Origin: Bacteroidales bacterium UBA5382
GTDB taxonomy: Bacteria; Bacteroidota; Bacteroidia; Bacteroidales; Dysgonomonadaceae
Assembly (NCBI GenBank): GCA_002409745.1
Contig: DHOU01000016.1
Coordinates: 24,600 to 88,599 of the forward strand
Length of the DNA: 64,000 nucleotides
Reading direction: 5' to 3'
The notes beneath the pieces were generated by a model. The model was not told the DNA's origin. It made no database searches and saw only the letters and a list, made by a program, of their open reading frames with translations. Made by a program: the position numbers and the translations under genes. This document shows, in pieces, positions 9,277 to 16,676 of this stretch; within the stretch, counting starts at the first letter, position 1; every line of letters starts with the position of its first letter.

Positions 9277-9285
9277 AAAAGATAT

Positions 9286-10713
9286 ATGAGAAAGATAATT
9301 ATTCCGATCGTATTGGCCGCAGCGCTTTTCTCGTGCGGCAGGCGGGGTATCGTCAGCACTACGGGAGGCGAACTGACCGGCATTCCCGCCGGCAAGGTAT
9401 GGGACGAGCCTACGCCTTACAACATGACGCTGGTCACGCGCGGCGCCTATCGCATGGGCCCCGCCGATGTCGATTCGCTCTGGGGGTTTACGATCCCCGC
9501 CAAAGGGGTTTCGGTCGACAACTTCTGGATGGACGAAACCGAAATCACCAACTCGCAGTACAAGCAATTCGTCTATTGGGTGCGCGACTCCATCATCCGC
9601 GAACGGCTCGCCGACCCGGCGTACGGCGGCGATGATATCTATAAGATCACGGAGGATGAATACGGCGATCCCGTCACCCCGCATCTCGACTGGAAAATCC
9701 CTATCCCCTGGACGCGCAACACGGAAGAAGAGGAGGCCGCCATCAACAGCGTATATACCACCCATCCCGTCACCGGACAAAAGATGCTCGACGCCCGGCA
9801 GATGAACTTCCGCTATGAATGGTTCGACGCAGCCGAAGCCGCCAAACGTTCCTATCGCCTCAATGCTGCCGAACGGAGCCTCAACACCGACCGCCCGGCC
9901 GATCCCGCCGAAGTGATTCTCATCTCGAAGGATACCGCTTATATCGATGCCGGCGGACGCATCGTCAACGAAACCATTACCCGCCCGTTGAGCAGCCTGT
10001 ACGACTTCGTCCACACGCGCATCGTCAATATCTATCCCGACACCACGTGCTGGGTCAACGATTTCCCCGACGCCAACAACGAATATTACATGCGCAACTA
10101 TTTCGCGTATCCGGGCTTCGCACATTATCCCGTGGTGGGCGTGTCGTGGGAACAGGCCACCGCTTTCTGCGAATGGCGCACGATGTTCCTTCAGCGAAGC
10201 ATCAACCGAAAGGAGGTTGCTATCGAAAAATACCGCCTTCCCACCGAAGCGGAATGGGAAATGGCTGCGCGCAACGCCAACTCGAACAACAAATATCCTT
10301 GGGATTCGGATGCAGTGACGGCCGAGAATGGCTGCTACAACGCCAACTTCAAGCCGGGCGAAGGAGCCTATGCCGCCGACAATCACCTGATTCCCGCAAA
10401 AGTGCGCAGCTTCAGCCCGAACAACTTCGGACTCTTCGACATGGCGGGCAATGTAGCCGAATGGACGTCCACCTCCTACACCGAATCGGGCAACGAGCGC
10501 ATGAGCGACCTCAACCCCGAATACCGTTATGATGCCGCGCCGGAGGATCCTTACACCCTGAAAAGAAAAGTGGTGAAAGGCGGTTCGTGGAAGGACGCAT
10601 CGACTTTTATCCGCTCCGACATGCGCGACGAGGAGCATCAAAACCGGGGGCGGTCTTACATCGGCTTCCGCTGCGTACGAACGCAGATCAATTTTTCCAA
10701 TTCAAAACGATAA
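9286..10713 (+). CDS. gldK: GldK/PorK type IX secretion lipoprotein
   Basis: A 475-residue lipoprotein: signal peptide with lipobox LFSC (Cys17) and a formylglycine-generating-enzyme/sulfatase-modifying-factor fold, seen in FWMDETEITNSQYKQFVYW, YRLPTEAEWEMAARN, FGLFDMAGNVAEWT and VKGGSWKD. In GldK/PorK this fold is structural. It forms the periplasmic ring with GldN/PorN at the outer membrane. It is first of gldKLMN. The complementary strand carries a long open frame (9253-10641) that is only a codon-usage shadow. Confidence 0.95.
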   Translation: MRKIIIPIVLAAALFSCGRRGIVSTTGGELTGIPAGKVWDEPTPYNMTLVTRGAYRMGPADVDSLWGFTIPAKGVSVDNFWMDETEITNSQYKQFVYWVRDSIIRERLADPAYGGDDIYKITEDEYGDPVTPHLDWKIPIPWTRNTEEEEAAINSVYTTHPVTGQKMLDARQMNFRYEWFDAAEAAKRSYRLNAAERSLNTDRPADPAEVILISKDTAYIDAGGRIVNETITRPLSSLYDFVHTRIVNIYPDTTCWVNDFPDANNEYYMRNYFAYPGFAHYPVVGVSWEQATAFCEWRTMFLQRSINRKEVAIEKYRLPTEAEWEMAARNANSNNKYPWDSDAVTAENGCYNANFKPGEGAYAADNHLIPAKVRSFSPNNFGLFDMAGNVAEWTSTSYTESGNERMSDLNPEYRYDAAPEDPYTLKRKVVKGGSWKDASTFIRSDMRDEEHQNRGRSYIGFRCVRTQINFSNSKR

Positions 10714-10738
10714 ACCAACCAAGCAGATCAGTCACGTC

Positions 10739-11710
10739 ATGCATACAGACAATAAATTCAAAAACAGACTCGAGCGTTTTCTCAACACCGAACGGGGACG
10801 CCGTTTCATCAACTACGCTTACAGTTTCGGCGCCGCCATCGTCATCCTCGGCGCCATGTTCAAACTGCTCGCTTTCCCCTTCGGCAACGAAATGTTGTTC
10901 ATCGGGATGATCACCGAATGCGGGGTCTTTATCCTCTCGGCCTTCGATACGCCTCTCCGAGACTATGAATGGGAACACGTGTTTCCGGCGCTGGCAACCA
11001 ACGGGGACAAGGAGACTCAGCGACAAGGAGACAGGGAGACTGGGAGACTGGGAGACTTGGAGACTGGGAGACAGAGGGACAAGGAGACAGAGGGACAAGG
11101 AGACTCAGCGACAAGGAGACAGGGAGACAACGAGACAACGAGACTTGGGGACGCAGGAACAGTATCTCCCGGTCTCCCAGTCTCCCCATCTCCCAGTCAC
11201 TCGGTCTCCCAGTCCCCCGGTCTCCCCATCTCCCAGTCACTCGGTCTCCCCATCTCCCAGTCACTCGGTCTCTTTGTCTCCCAGTCACTCGGTCTCCCAG
11301 TCTCCCCATCTCCCCACCCCCCCGTCACCCAGTCTCCCGGTCACCCCGTCTCCCCGTCCCCCGGTCACCCGGTCGCGCCTGCCCCCTCGCCCGAATTCGA
11401 GCGTTACGCGGCGGACTATTCACAGCAGATGGAAGCGCTCAACCGCAACATCGCGGGCTTGAACACGATTTATGAAATTCAACTCAAGAGCATCAGCGGG
11501 CAAATCGATACGATCGAGCACATCAATAGCGGCCTCAACCGCATCAAGCATCTCTATGACGACAGCGTGCCCGACAGCGCCGTCTTCCGTCAGGAAACCG
11601 AAAAGATGACCGCACAACTCAAAGAACTCAATCAGGTCTATGCTCGCCTTATCGAAGCGATGACCGTCAATATGGGAAATACGGGAAACACTCCCCGCCC
11701 GAATGCATAA
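10739..11710 (+). CDS. gldL: GldL/PorL type IX secretion motor protein with repeat-derived linker
   Basis: A 323-residue inner-membrane protein that forms, with GldM, the proton-powered motor of type IX secretion. Two membrane helices (about 25-46 and 51-69) surround Glu51 in GNEMLFIGMITE, the conserved proton-channel glutamate. The conserved segment DTPLRDYEWEHVFPAL follows. The C-terminal cytoplasmic helical domain begins near residue 217 (EFERYAADYSQQ). Between them, residues 89-216 are not native sequence: they are an in-frame 8-bp minisatellite giving GDRETGRL-type charged repeats, then Pro/Ser-rich PVSPSPSHSV-type repeats. Other GldL proteins have a shorter Gly-rich variable linker there. 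The gene is open throughout and probably functional. Confidence 0.92.
   Translation: MHTDNKFKNRLERFLNTERGRRFINYAYSFGAAIVILGAMFKLLAFPFGNEMLFIGMITECGVFILSAFDTPLRDYEWEHVFPALATNGDKETQRQGDRETGRLGDLETGRQRDKETEGQGDSATRRQGDNETTRLGDAGTVSPGLPVSPSPSHSVSQSPGLPISQSLGLPISQSLGLFVSQSLGLPVSPSPHPPVTQSPGHPVSPSPGHPVAPAPSPEFERYAADYSQQMEALNRNIAGLNTIYEIQLKSISGQIDTIEHINSGLNRIKHLYDDSVPDSAVFRQETEKMTAQLKELNQVYARLIEAMTVNMGNTGNTPRPNA
11003..11386. repeat. 8-bp minisatellite forming an inverted repeat inside gldL
   Basis: From about 11003 to 11160 the top strand is degenerate copies of GGGAGACT/AGGAGACA. From about 11161 to 11386 it is copies of GGTCTCCC/AGTCTCCC/AGTCACTC, the reverse complement. The tract is therefore a very long imperfect palindrome. 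Because 24 bp (three units) equals eight codons and no unit makes a stop in this frame, gldL stays open. The same GGAGACY unit appears between psd and pssA. Confidence 0.92.
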
Positions 11711-11717
11711 TTAAAAA

Positions 11718-13262
11718 ATGGCAGCAAATAGTCCGAATTCTCCCCGCCAAAAGATGATCAACCTGATGTATCTGGTTTTCATCGCGATGCTTGCGCTCAA
11801 TGTGTCGGCGGATGTGTTGAACGGCTTCGACAAGGTGGAAGACGGCCTCCGTGCATCGACCGCCAACCTTTCCGAACGCAATACGCTAATCCTCGACGAG
11901 CTGGGTGCTTACAACGACCGCAACCCCGACAAGGCGGGCGAATGGTACGGCAAGGGGCGGCAGGTACGCGCCATGAGCGACTCGCTCTCGACTTACATCG
12001 AAAGCCTGAAGGTACGCATGGTGCAAAAAGCGGATGGTAAAAAAGGCGATGTGACGCATATCAAAAAACGCGATGACGTGGAAGCCGCTTCGGTCGTCAT
12101 GCTCTCGCCCATCGACGGGCAAGGACGCATCCTGCGCGAGGCCGTCGACGCTTATCGCACCCGCATCGCGGCATTTCTGCCCGACAACGGCCGGAAACGG
12201 CTCATCGAAAACAACCTGGACACCGGCGCAAAAGGCGGCAAAAGTTGGGAGGCTTCGCTATTCGAACATATGCCCGTCTCGGCGGCCGTGACGCTGCTTT
12301 CGAAACTGCAAAACGACATCCGCTCGGCCGAAGGCGAAGCGCTCGACAACCTGTTGAGCAGTGTCGACGTGGGCGACTTCCGCGTCAACCGGGTGAACGC
12401 TTATGTGATCCCCGAGTCGGACGTGGTCATTCAGGGCGGCACATACAACGCGCGCATCGTCCTCTCGGCGGAAGACTCTACCAAATATCCCGCCATCAGG
12501 GTGAACGGACGGACGCTCGACGCCTCGCAAAAGGGCGTCTTCAGCGCATCCGCCGGCAGCGTCGGGACCTTCCCGGTGGAAGGATACATCGAACTGCCGA
12601 ACGCCGACGGATCGGTGTTGCGCCGCACGTTCCAAAGCCGTTATACCGTCATCGAGCCGATGGCCACCATCGCCCCCGTGTTGATGAATGTATTGTATGC
12701 CGGCATCGACAACGAAATAAGCATCTCCGTACCGGGGTTCGCCCCGCAGGATGTGACCGCCACCATGACCAACGGCACCCTCGCGCGGCGGGGATCGCTC
12801 TGGGTGGCGCGCCCGTCGGCCGTCGGGCAAAACGCCACGGTATCCATTGCCGCACGCACCGGCTCGCAATCGCGCACGCTCATATCGAAAGAGTTTCGCG
12901 TACGCGCCCTGCCCGACCCGACGCCCTACATCGAATACACGGATGGCAACGGCAATCCGGCGATGTTCAAGGGCGGCGCTTTATCGAAAGCGGTATTGAT
13001 GAATGCGGACGGCATTAAGGCGGCGATTGACGACGGCATCCTCAACATCCCGTTTCGGGTGAAGAGTTTCCGTACGGTGTTCTTCGACTCGATGGGCAAC
13101 GCCATTCCCGAAGTATCGGACGGCAGCCGCTTTTCGGCGCGGCAGAAAGAACAGATGCGCCGTCTTGCGCGCGGTAATTATTTCTATATCTCGGGCGTGA
13201 TGGCTTCCGGCCCCGACGCCACGGAACGCGAAATAGCCGTCATCGAAGTGAGAGTAAGATGA
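11718..13262 (+). CDS. gldM: GldM/PorM type IX secretion motor protein
   Basis: A 514-residue protein with one N-terminal membrane helix (about 14-31, MINLMYLVFIAMLALNVS), whose conserved N-terminus (SPRQKMINLMYLV) inserts into the GldL pentamer, followed by a long periplasmic region of four domains that reaches GldK/GldN. Length and landmarks (ALNVSADVLNGFDKVEDGL at the start, the RALPDPTPY segment before the last domain) fit the family. It starts 7 bp after the gldL stop. In most relatives gldN follows directly; here about 0.9 kb of unrelated genes intervenes. Confidence 0.95.
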   Translation: MAANSPNSPRQKMINLMYLVFIAMLALNVSADVLNGFDKVEDGLRASTANLSERNTLILDELGAYNDRNPDKAGEWYGKGRQVRAMSDSLSTYIESLKVRMVQKADGKKGDVTHIKKRDDVEAASVVMLSPIDGQGRILREAVDAYRTRIAAFLPDNGRKRLIENNLDTGAKGGKSWEASLFEHMPVSAAVTLLSKLQNDIRSAEGEALDNLLSSVDVGDFRVNRVNAYVIPESDVVIQGGTYNARIVLSAEDSTKYPAIRVNGRTLDASQKGVFSASAGSVGTFPVEGYIELPNADGSVLRRTFQSRYTVIEPMATIAPVLMNVLYAGIDNEISISVPGFAPQDVTATMTNGTLARRGSLWVARPSAVGQNATVSIAARTGSQSRTLISKEFRVRALPDPTPYIEYTDGNGNPAMFKGGALSKAVLMNADGIKAAIDDGILNIPFRVKSFRTVFFDSMGNAIPEVSDGSRFSARQKEQMRRLARGNYFYISGVMASGPDATEREIAVIEVRVR

Positions 13263-13360
13263 TTATTGATGCGCTGAGATGCTGATGGGATGAAGGGATG
13301 AAATTGGTTGTAAGATATATGAAAAGAGAATAAACTCCTCGTACTTTTTATAATAAATAG

Positions 13361-13368
13361 TATCTTTA
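13361..13368 (+). promoter_or_regulatory. Putative -7 promoter element before the small gene
   Basis: TATCTTTA fits the Bacteroidota -7 consensus TAnnTTTG except for the last base, 21 bases upstream of the start at 13390. No convincing -33 element is visible. It suggests that the inserted gene is transcribed independently of the gld operon. Confidence 0.4.
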
Positions 13369-13389
13369 CACGGATAAAATAAAAAGATT

Positions 13390-13623
13390 ATGGATATCTC
13401 AGTAGATTTAAGAAAAAGAGTATTACAGTATGTCGATTCGGCAGACAATCATCTCTTGCGCATGATGGAAGCCTTGGCTGTGAGTTATCACGAAGATGAA
13501 TCAGAAGACGAATTGACCGATGCACAAAAAGGCGAATTGGACAAAAGATTGCAAAAATATAATGAAGGCAAAATGGTGTTTCAGACTTGGGAGGAAACGC
13601 AAGCAAAACTCGACCGCATTTAA
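13390..13623 (+). CDS. Small antitoxin-like protein inserted in the gld operon
   Basis: A 77-residue, mostly helical acidic protein. Its second half (DELTDAQKGELDKRLQKYNEGK, then TWEETQAKLDRI) resembles addiction-module component proteins, whose typical end is ELDRRLxxYxxxPxxxxxWEEVKxRL. No toxin gene follows in this frame or on the opposite strand, so it would be an orphan. It lies between gldM and gldN with its own possible promoter. The assignment is by pattern only. Confidence 0.6.
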   Translation: MDISVDLRKRVLQYVDSADNHLLRMMEALAVSYHEDESEDELTDAQKGELDKRLQKYNEGKMVFQTWEETQAKLDRI

Positions 13624-13675
13624 TTGCAAGCGCTGGAGAATATGAATAATCTGCATGGGAAATAAATTAATTTCC

Positions 13676-14154
13676 CGCAGATTTTGCAGATTTACGCAGA
13701 TATAAATAAGTATCAAAAGAATGAGCAGATAAAAAAACAAGGAGATGTCTGAAAATGAATTATCCTACCAAATACGAGGCGCTATTTTCAAAGTATATAA
13801 TGCCCTTGGTCCCGGATTATTAGAATCAGTTTATGAACATGTATTGGCTTATGAATTAATGAAATCCGGGTTGAGTGTCCGGACAGAAGTAGCATTGCCT
13901 GTGATATATGAGAAAATAAAACTCGACGTAGGTTATAGGATTGATATATTGGTTGAGGACAGCGTAATCATCGAGATTAAATCGGTAAAAGAGTTATGCG
14001 ATATACATTACAAACAAATCCATACCTATCTTAAATTATCGGACAAAAGGCTCGGGCTACTAGTAAACTTCAATACTTCCGACATCACTTCATCGATCAA
14101 GAGAATCGTCAATCATCTCATGGAATAAATCTGCGTAAATCTGCAAAATCTGCG
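13676..14154. mobile_element. GxxExxY gene cassette bounded by 26-bp perfect inverted repeats
   Basis: The 26-base sequence at 13676-13701 (CGCAGATTTTGCAGATTTAC plus GCAGAT) is exactly the reverse complement of 14129-14154. The right arm starts at the first base after the stop codon of the enclosed gene. Each arm contains three spaced copies of GCAGAT, so it is also internally repetitive. The segment is 479 bp with one gene and lies inside the gldKLMN operon. No transposase is present, so any mobility would need help in trans. The arms could instead be a transcription terminator or protein-binding pair. Confidence 0.65.
13745..14128 (+). CDS. GxxExxY family protein
   Basis: A 127-residue protein of the GxxExxY group (PF13366, a PD-(D/E)XK-nuclease-like fold). 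The naming motif GPGLLESVYE is at residues 22-31. A candidate nuclease core follows: Asp in VGYRIDILVEDSVIIEIKSV, with the D-(x)n-E-x-K arrangement of this superfamily. Function is unknown; the fold suggests DNA cleavage or repair. It is bounded by 26-bp inverted repeats and interrupts the gld operon in the sense direction, so read-through into gldN remains possible. Confidence 0.88.
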   Translation: MSENELSYQIRGAIFKVYNALGPGLLESVYEHVLAYELMKSGLSVRTEVALPVIYEKIKLDVGYRIDILVEDSVIIEIKSVKELCDIHYKQIHTYLKLSDKRLGLLVNFNTSDITSSIKRIVNHLME

Positions 14155-14181
14155 AGAGATAAGAAAATAAAAGAACAGATA

Positions 14182-15180
14182 ATGAAAAAAAAACGTATTT
14201 TATTCATCCTAAGCGCCGTCGCCTTCGCAATGGTTTCGGTATGTAATAGTTGGGCGCAGGAAACGGCGCAGGATATCCTGAACCGCCGCAGCAACCAAAC
14301 CGCACAACCCAACCGTGCAACCGCCGCATCGGGCATCCGGGCTCGGCAACTGAACAGAGGGCAAGAAGACATCCTCGACCGCGCAAAATGGTCGCGCATC
14401 ATCTACCGTTATCTCGACTTGTCGAAGGAAGCCAACGCCCCTCTTTACTATCCGCTTACACCCGAGGACGGGCGCATGAATCTCTTCTCGATGATTTTCC
14501 GCCTTCTGCAGGACGGACAGATCAAGGCGTATGAATATCTCGACGGCAAAGAACTGTTCACCGATCAATATACGGTCGATTTTAACGAATTCCTCGACCG
14601 CTTCGATATCTATCATACCACCGAAAACGGGCGCGCTGTGGTGAGTGATGTGGACATTCCCGCCAACGAAGTACAGGGATATTATCTAAAGGAAGCCTAT
14701 TATTTCGAGACGGGGACGTCGAACTTCCACCGCGTGCCGATCGCGATCTGTCCGGTCATCTTCCGCCAGGGCGATTATGATGCGCAGACGGTGCGTTACC
14801 CGCTCTTCTGGATTCCTTATGCCGAAATCGCTCCCTATGCCTTGCAAATGCCTCTGATGACCTCGAGCCTCAACAATACGATGAGCGGCACGGTAGACGA
14901 TTTTTTCCGCAAGCACGACTATGACGGGGAAATCTATAAAGCGGCCAATCCTCGTAACCTGGCGATTTCGCAATACACTTCCACGCCCGAAGAGGCGGCA
15001 CGGGAACGGGCGAAAATCGAACAGCAACTCCTCGAGTTCGAAAAGGGTCTATGGAAAGAAGAACCCTATGCCTCCGCACAACAAGCGAAACAACGGTCTT
15101 CCAAGAGACAAAGCCGGAAAACCGGAAGCGGTTCTTCATCGTCCGCCTCTGCGCAAACCATGCGCGACCGAAGGTACTGA
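14182..15180 (+). CDS. gldN: GldN/PorN type IX secretion protein
   Basis: A 332-residue periplasmic protein with a signal peptide (about 1-25, ending NSWAQ), then the GldN core: AKWSRIIYRYLDLSKEAN, YPLTPEDGRMNLFSMIF, and YYLKEAYYFETGTSNFHRV. It partners GldK in the periplasmic ring of the type IX translocon. The C-terminus is basic and Ser/Gln-rich (QQAKQRSSKRQSRK). It is separated from gldM by an antitoxin-like gene and the GxxExxY cassette, and starts 27 bases after the cassette's right arm. Confidence 0.95.
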   Translation: MKKKRILFILSAVAFAMVSVCNSWAQETAQDILNRRSNQTAQPNRATAASGIRARQLNRGQEDILDRAKWSRIIYRYLDLSKEANAPLYYPLTPEDGRMNLFSMIFRLLQDGQIKAYEYLDGKELFTDQYTVDFNEFLDRFDIYHTTENGRAVVSDVDIPANEVQGYYLKEAYYFETGTSNFHRVPIAICPVIFRQGDYDAQTVRYPLFWIPYAEIAPYALQMPLMTSSLNNTMSGTVDDFFRKHDYDGEIYKAANPRNLAISQYTSTPEEAARERAKIEQQLLEFEKGLWKEEPYASAQQAKQRSSKRQSRKTGSGSSSSASAQTMRDRRY

Positions 15181-15181
15181 A

Positions 15182-15219
15182 ATGAGCGATGAACGATGAG
15201 CGATGAGCGATGAGCGATT
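15182..15219. repeat. 7-bp tandem repeat after gldN
   Basis: Copies of ATGAGCG/ATGAACG follow the gldN stop. A further GGAGACC stretch lies just downstream (15235-15247). No hairpin terminator is obvious between gldN and the convergent toxin gene. Confidence 0.8.
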
Positions 15220-15275
15220 TGCTCTTGACACAGAGACCGGAGACCCGTACCCATCTTTGGCGCAAGTCAGATTAT

Positions 15276-15614
15276 TTATAGCCCGACTTCCTCTATCAAT
15301 GCCTTTATTTCATTTGCCGTAATGGTATCCCGCTCGCTCTTGTCGTAAATATAAAGCAAGTTGATTTCACGTTCTTCCGGATTCACGATAACCGTCACGG
15401 TGATCACTCGCGCGCCGTGGCTCTTGCCGCGCCCTTTGCTGCCGACAGCCATACGCACTTTGCGGAGGCCGTTGCCGAGGCTGACTCCCGCCTCGGGATT
15501 CTTATAAAGTTCCTCCAACAAGGCAGCATAATCCTCCTTAATAGAGTGATACTTTTTACCCAACCATTTTAATTCTCGTTCAAAAGGTCGGAGGACTTTA
15601 ATTTTATAGTTCAT
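15276..15614 (-). CDS. RelE/ParE-superfamily toxin-like protein
   Basis: A 112-residue basic protein: MNYKIKVLRPFERELKWLGKKY opens like RelE/HigB-type toxins, and VRMAVGSKGRGKSHGARVI plus LLYIYDKSERDTITANEI match the beta-strand core of this subgroup. RelE-fold toxins cleave mRNA at the ribosome; no catalytic residue can be assigned with certainty here. It overlaps the upstream partner gene by 11 bases, the usual antitoxin-toxin order, so co-translation is likely. Confidence 0.75.
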   Translation of the reverse strand: MNYKIKVLRPFERELKWLGKKYHSIKEDYAALLEELYKNPEAGVSLGNGLRKVRMAVGSKGRGKSHGARVITVTVIVNPEEREINLLYIYDKSERDTITANEIKALIEEVGL

Positions 15615-15939
15615 TGAGTAATTCCTCTGCGGTTTTACCTTTTCTCCCTGTGCGTTGGCGCTCCTTCATCTCTAAAAGCCCTTCGCGGATGGCGGACAGG
15701 ATCTCTTCTTTGCCGATGGTTTCTTCTTCCTCGTCAACAGCGGGTTTCGGGGCGGATTGCCCGGCGGCTTTTACCAACGTCTTGACGGCCTTTTGAAGGA
15801 TGCCCGGATTGTCGATGCTGATCAATGCATGGATGCCTGCCAACTTAAGGGCATTCATGTCGATTTCGTAAGCCGCTTGCGGTTCAGACACCTTATTCGT
15901 TTCTTTCTCAACGGATTCATTCTGCTTTTTCGTTTTCAT
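15604..15939 (-). CDS. Putative antitoxin paired with the RelE/ParE-like gene
   Basis: A 111-residue protein with a charged N-terminus, a helical middle (ILQKAVKTLVKAAGQ), an acidic linker (DEEEETIGKEEIL) and a C-terminal segment (SAIREGLLEMKERQRTGRK) that could wrap the toxin. It has no recognisable DNA-binding domain. Its role is inferred from its overlap with the toxin-like gene. A consensus promoter element is upstream at 15971-15978. Confidence 0.6.
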   Translation of the reverse strand: MKTKKQNESVEKETNKVSEPQAAYEIDMNALKLAGIHALISIDNPGILQKAVKTLVKAAGQSAPKPAVDEEEETIGKEEILSAIREGLLEMKERQRTGRKGKTAEELLNEL

Positions 15940-15970
15940 TTCTTTCTATACATAAAATGGTTAATCGTCA

Positions 15971-15978
15971 CAAAGGTA
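15971..15978 (-). promoter_or_regulatory. Putative -7 promoter element of the TA pair
   Basis: Read on the minus strand this is TACCTTTG, an exact match to TAnnTTTG, 31 bases upstream of the antitoxin start. The -33 region is weak (TCTTT at the expected distance). Confidence 0.5.
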
Positions 15979-16211
15979 TCGTATTTTCCGGAAGAAAAAG
16001 AAAGCCGGAAGAAAAATAATCACGCAAATAGTTGGCGGTTTCAAAAATTGTTCCGACCTTCGCCGTGTAATCCGGATGTTTGTGTCCCGATAATATGAAT
16101 GAACTTCTTTTATATGATAAAAGGGTGTTCATCTATCGTAACGGACGTGAGGTCCATGAGAATCGTATCCCATCCGTCCCCATATTGCCCGCCTTAGACA
16201 GCACCTTAACG

Positions 16212-16547
16212 GCGACCCCGCGCAAAGGGCTTTTCGTATGCCGGAAACCTGCCGCGACCCCGCACAAGAGGCTTTTGCGCTTCCAAACGACATTCATAGA
16301 CCTCGATAAGGAGGCTTTCCGTTTTCAAAACACCTCTAGAGGACACCGCGAGACACCTTCCGCACTTCAAAACACATCTTTCGACCCCGATAAACCTGTT
16401 TTTGACCTCGAAAATCCATTTCCCGACCTCGATAAACGTGTTTCGGGACTCCGAAATGCATCTATTGACCCCGGTGAGGCGTTTTCGACCCTCCGAAGGT
16501 GTCTCGCGCGGGTCTTCAAAGCGTTTTTCAACTCTTGCAGCCCGTTT
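16212..16547 (+). repeat. 21-bp repeat array A upstream of a DUF6261 gene
   Basis: Sixteen consecutive degenerate 21-bp units (336 bp) with alternating half-types, giving a 42-bp higher-order period. Typical halves are CGACCTCGATAAACGTGTTT and TGACCTCGAAAATCCATTTC. The array lies inside an open frame (16080-16649, plus) in which each unit is seven codons, giving peptides such as FDPDKPV, FDLENPF, PDLDKRV and IDPGEAF. It ends 129 bp before the DUF6261 start and is on the same strand. A similar array with a one-base slip in its reading frame precedes the other DUF6261 gene, which favours a DNA or RNA role over a protein. It is not a CRISPR: there are no unique spacers or cas genes. Confidence 0.8.
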
Positions 16548-16676
16548 GTAGAGATCGGCCGGCCGGTTTCATTTTTCCGGCTTTCCATCGCCGAGGTGCA
16601 CGGGGAAAACATAAGACTTCGAGAGCCGGTAATGGCCGGCGTTACATAGTGTATTAATCAATTAAATGGATATAAA

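Noticed and set aside
9253..10641. A 462-codon open frame on the minus strand opposite gldK
   Set aside because: It is a codon-usage shadow of gldK: wholly antisense to a well-supported gene, without family motifs or a start context.
11003..11386. CRISPR-like array inside gldL
   Set aside because: The units are tandem 8-bp repeats without unique spacers, they switch to the reverse complement halfway, and there are no cas genes.
16212..16547. CRISPR-like array upstream of DUF6261
   Set aside because: Repeat and 'spacer' are both degenerate copies of the same 21-bp unit; true CRISPR repeats would be near identical with unrelated spacers.
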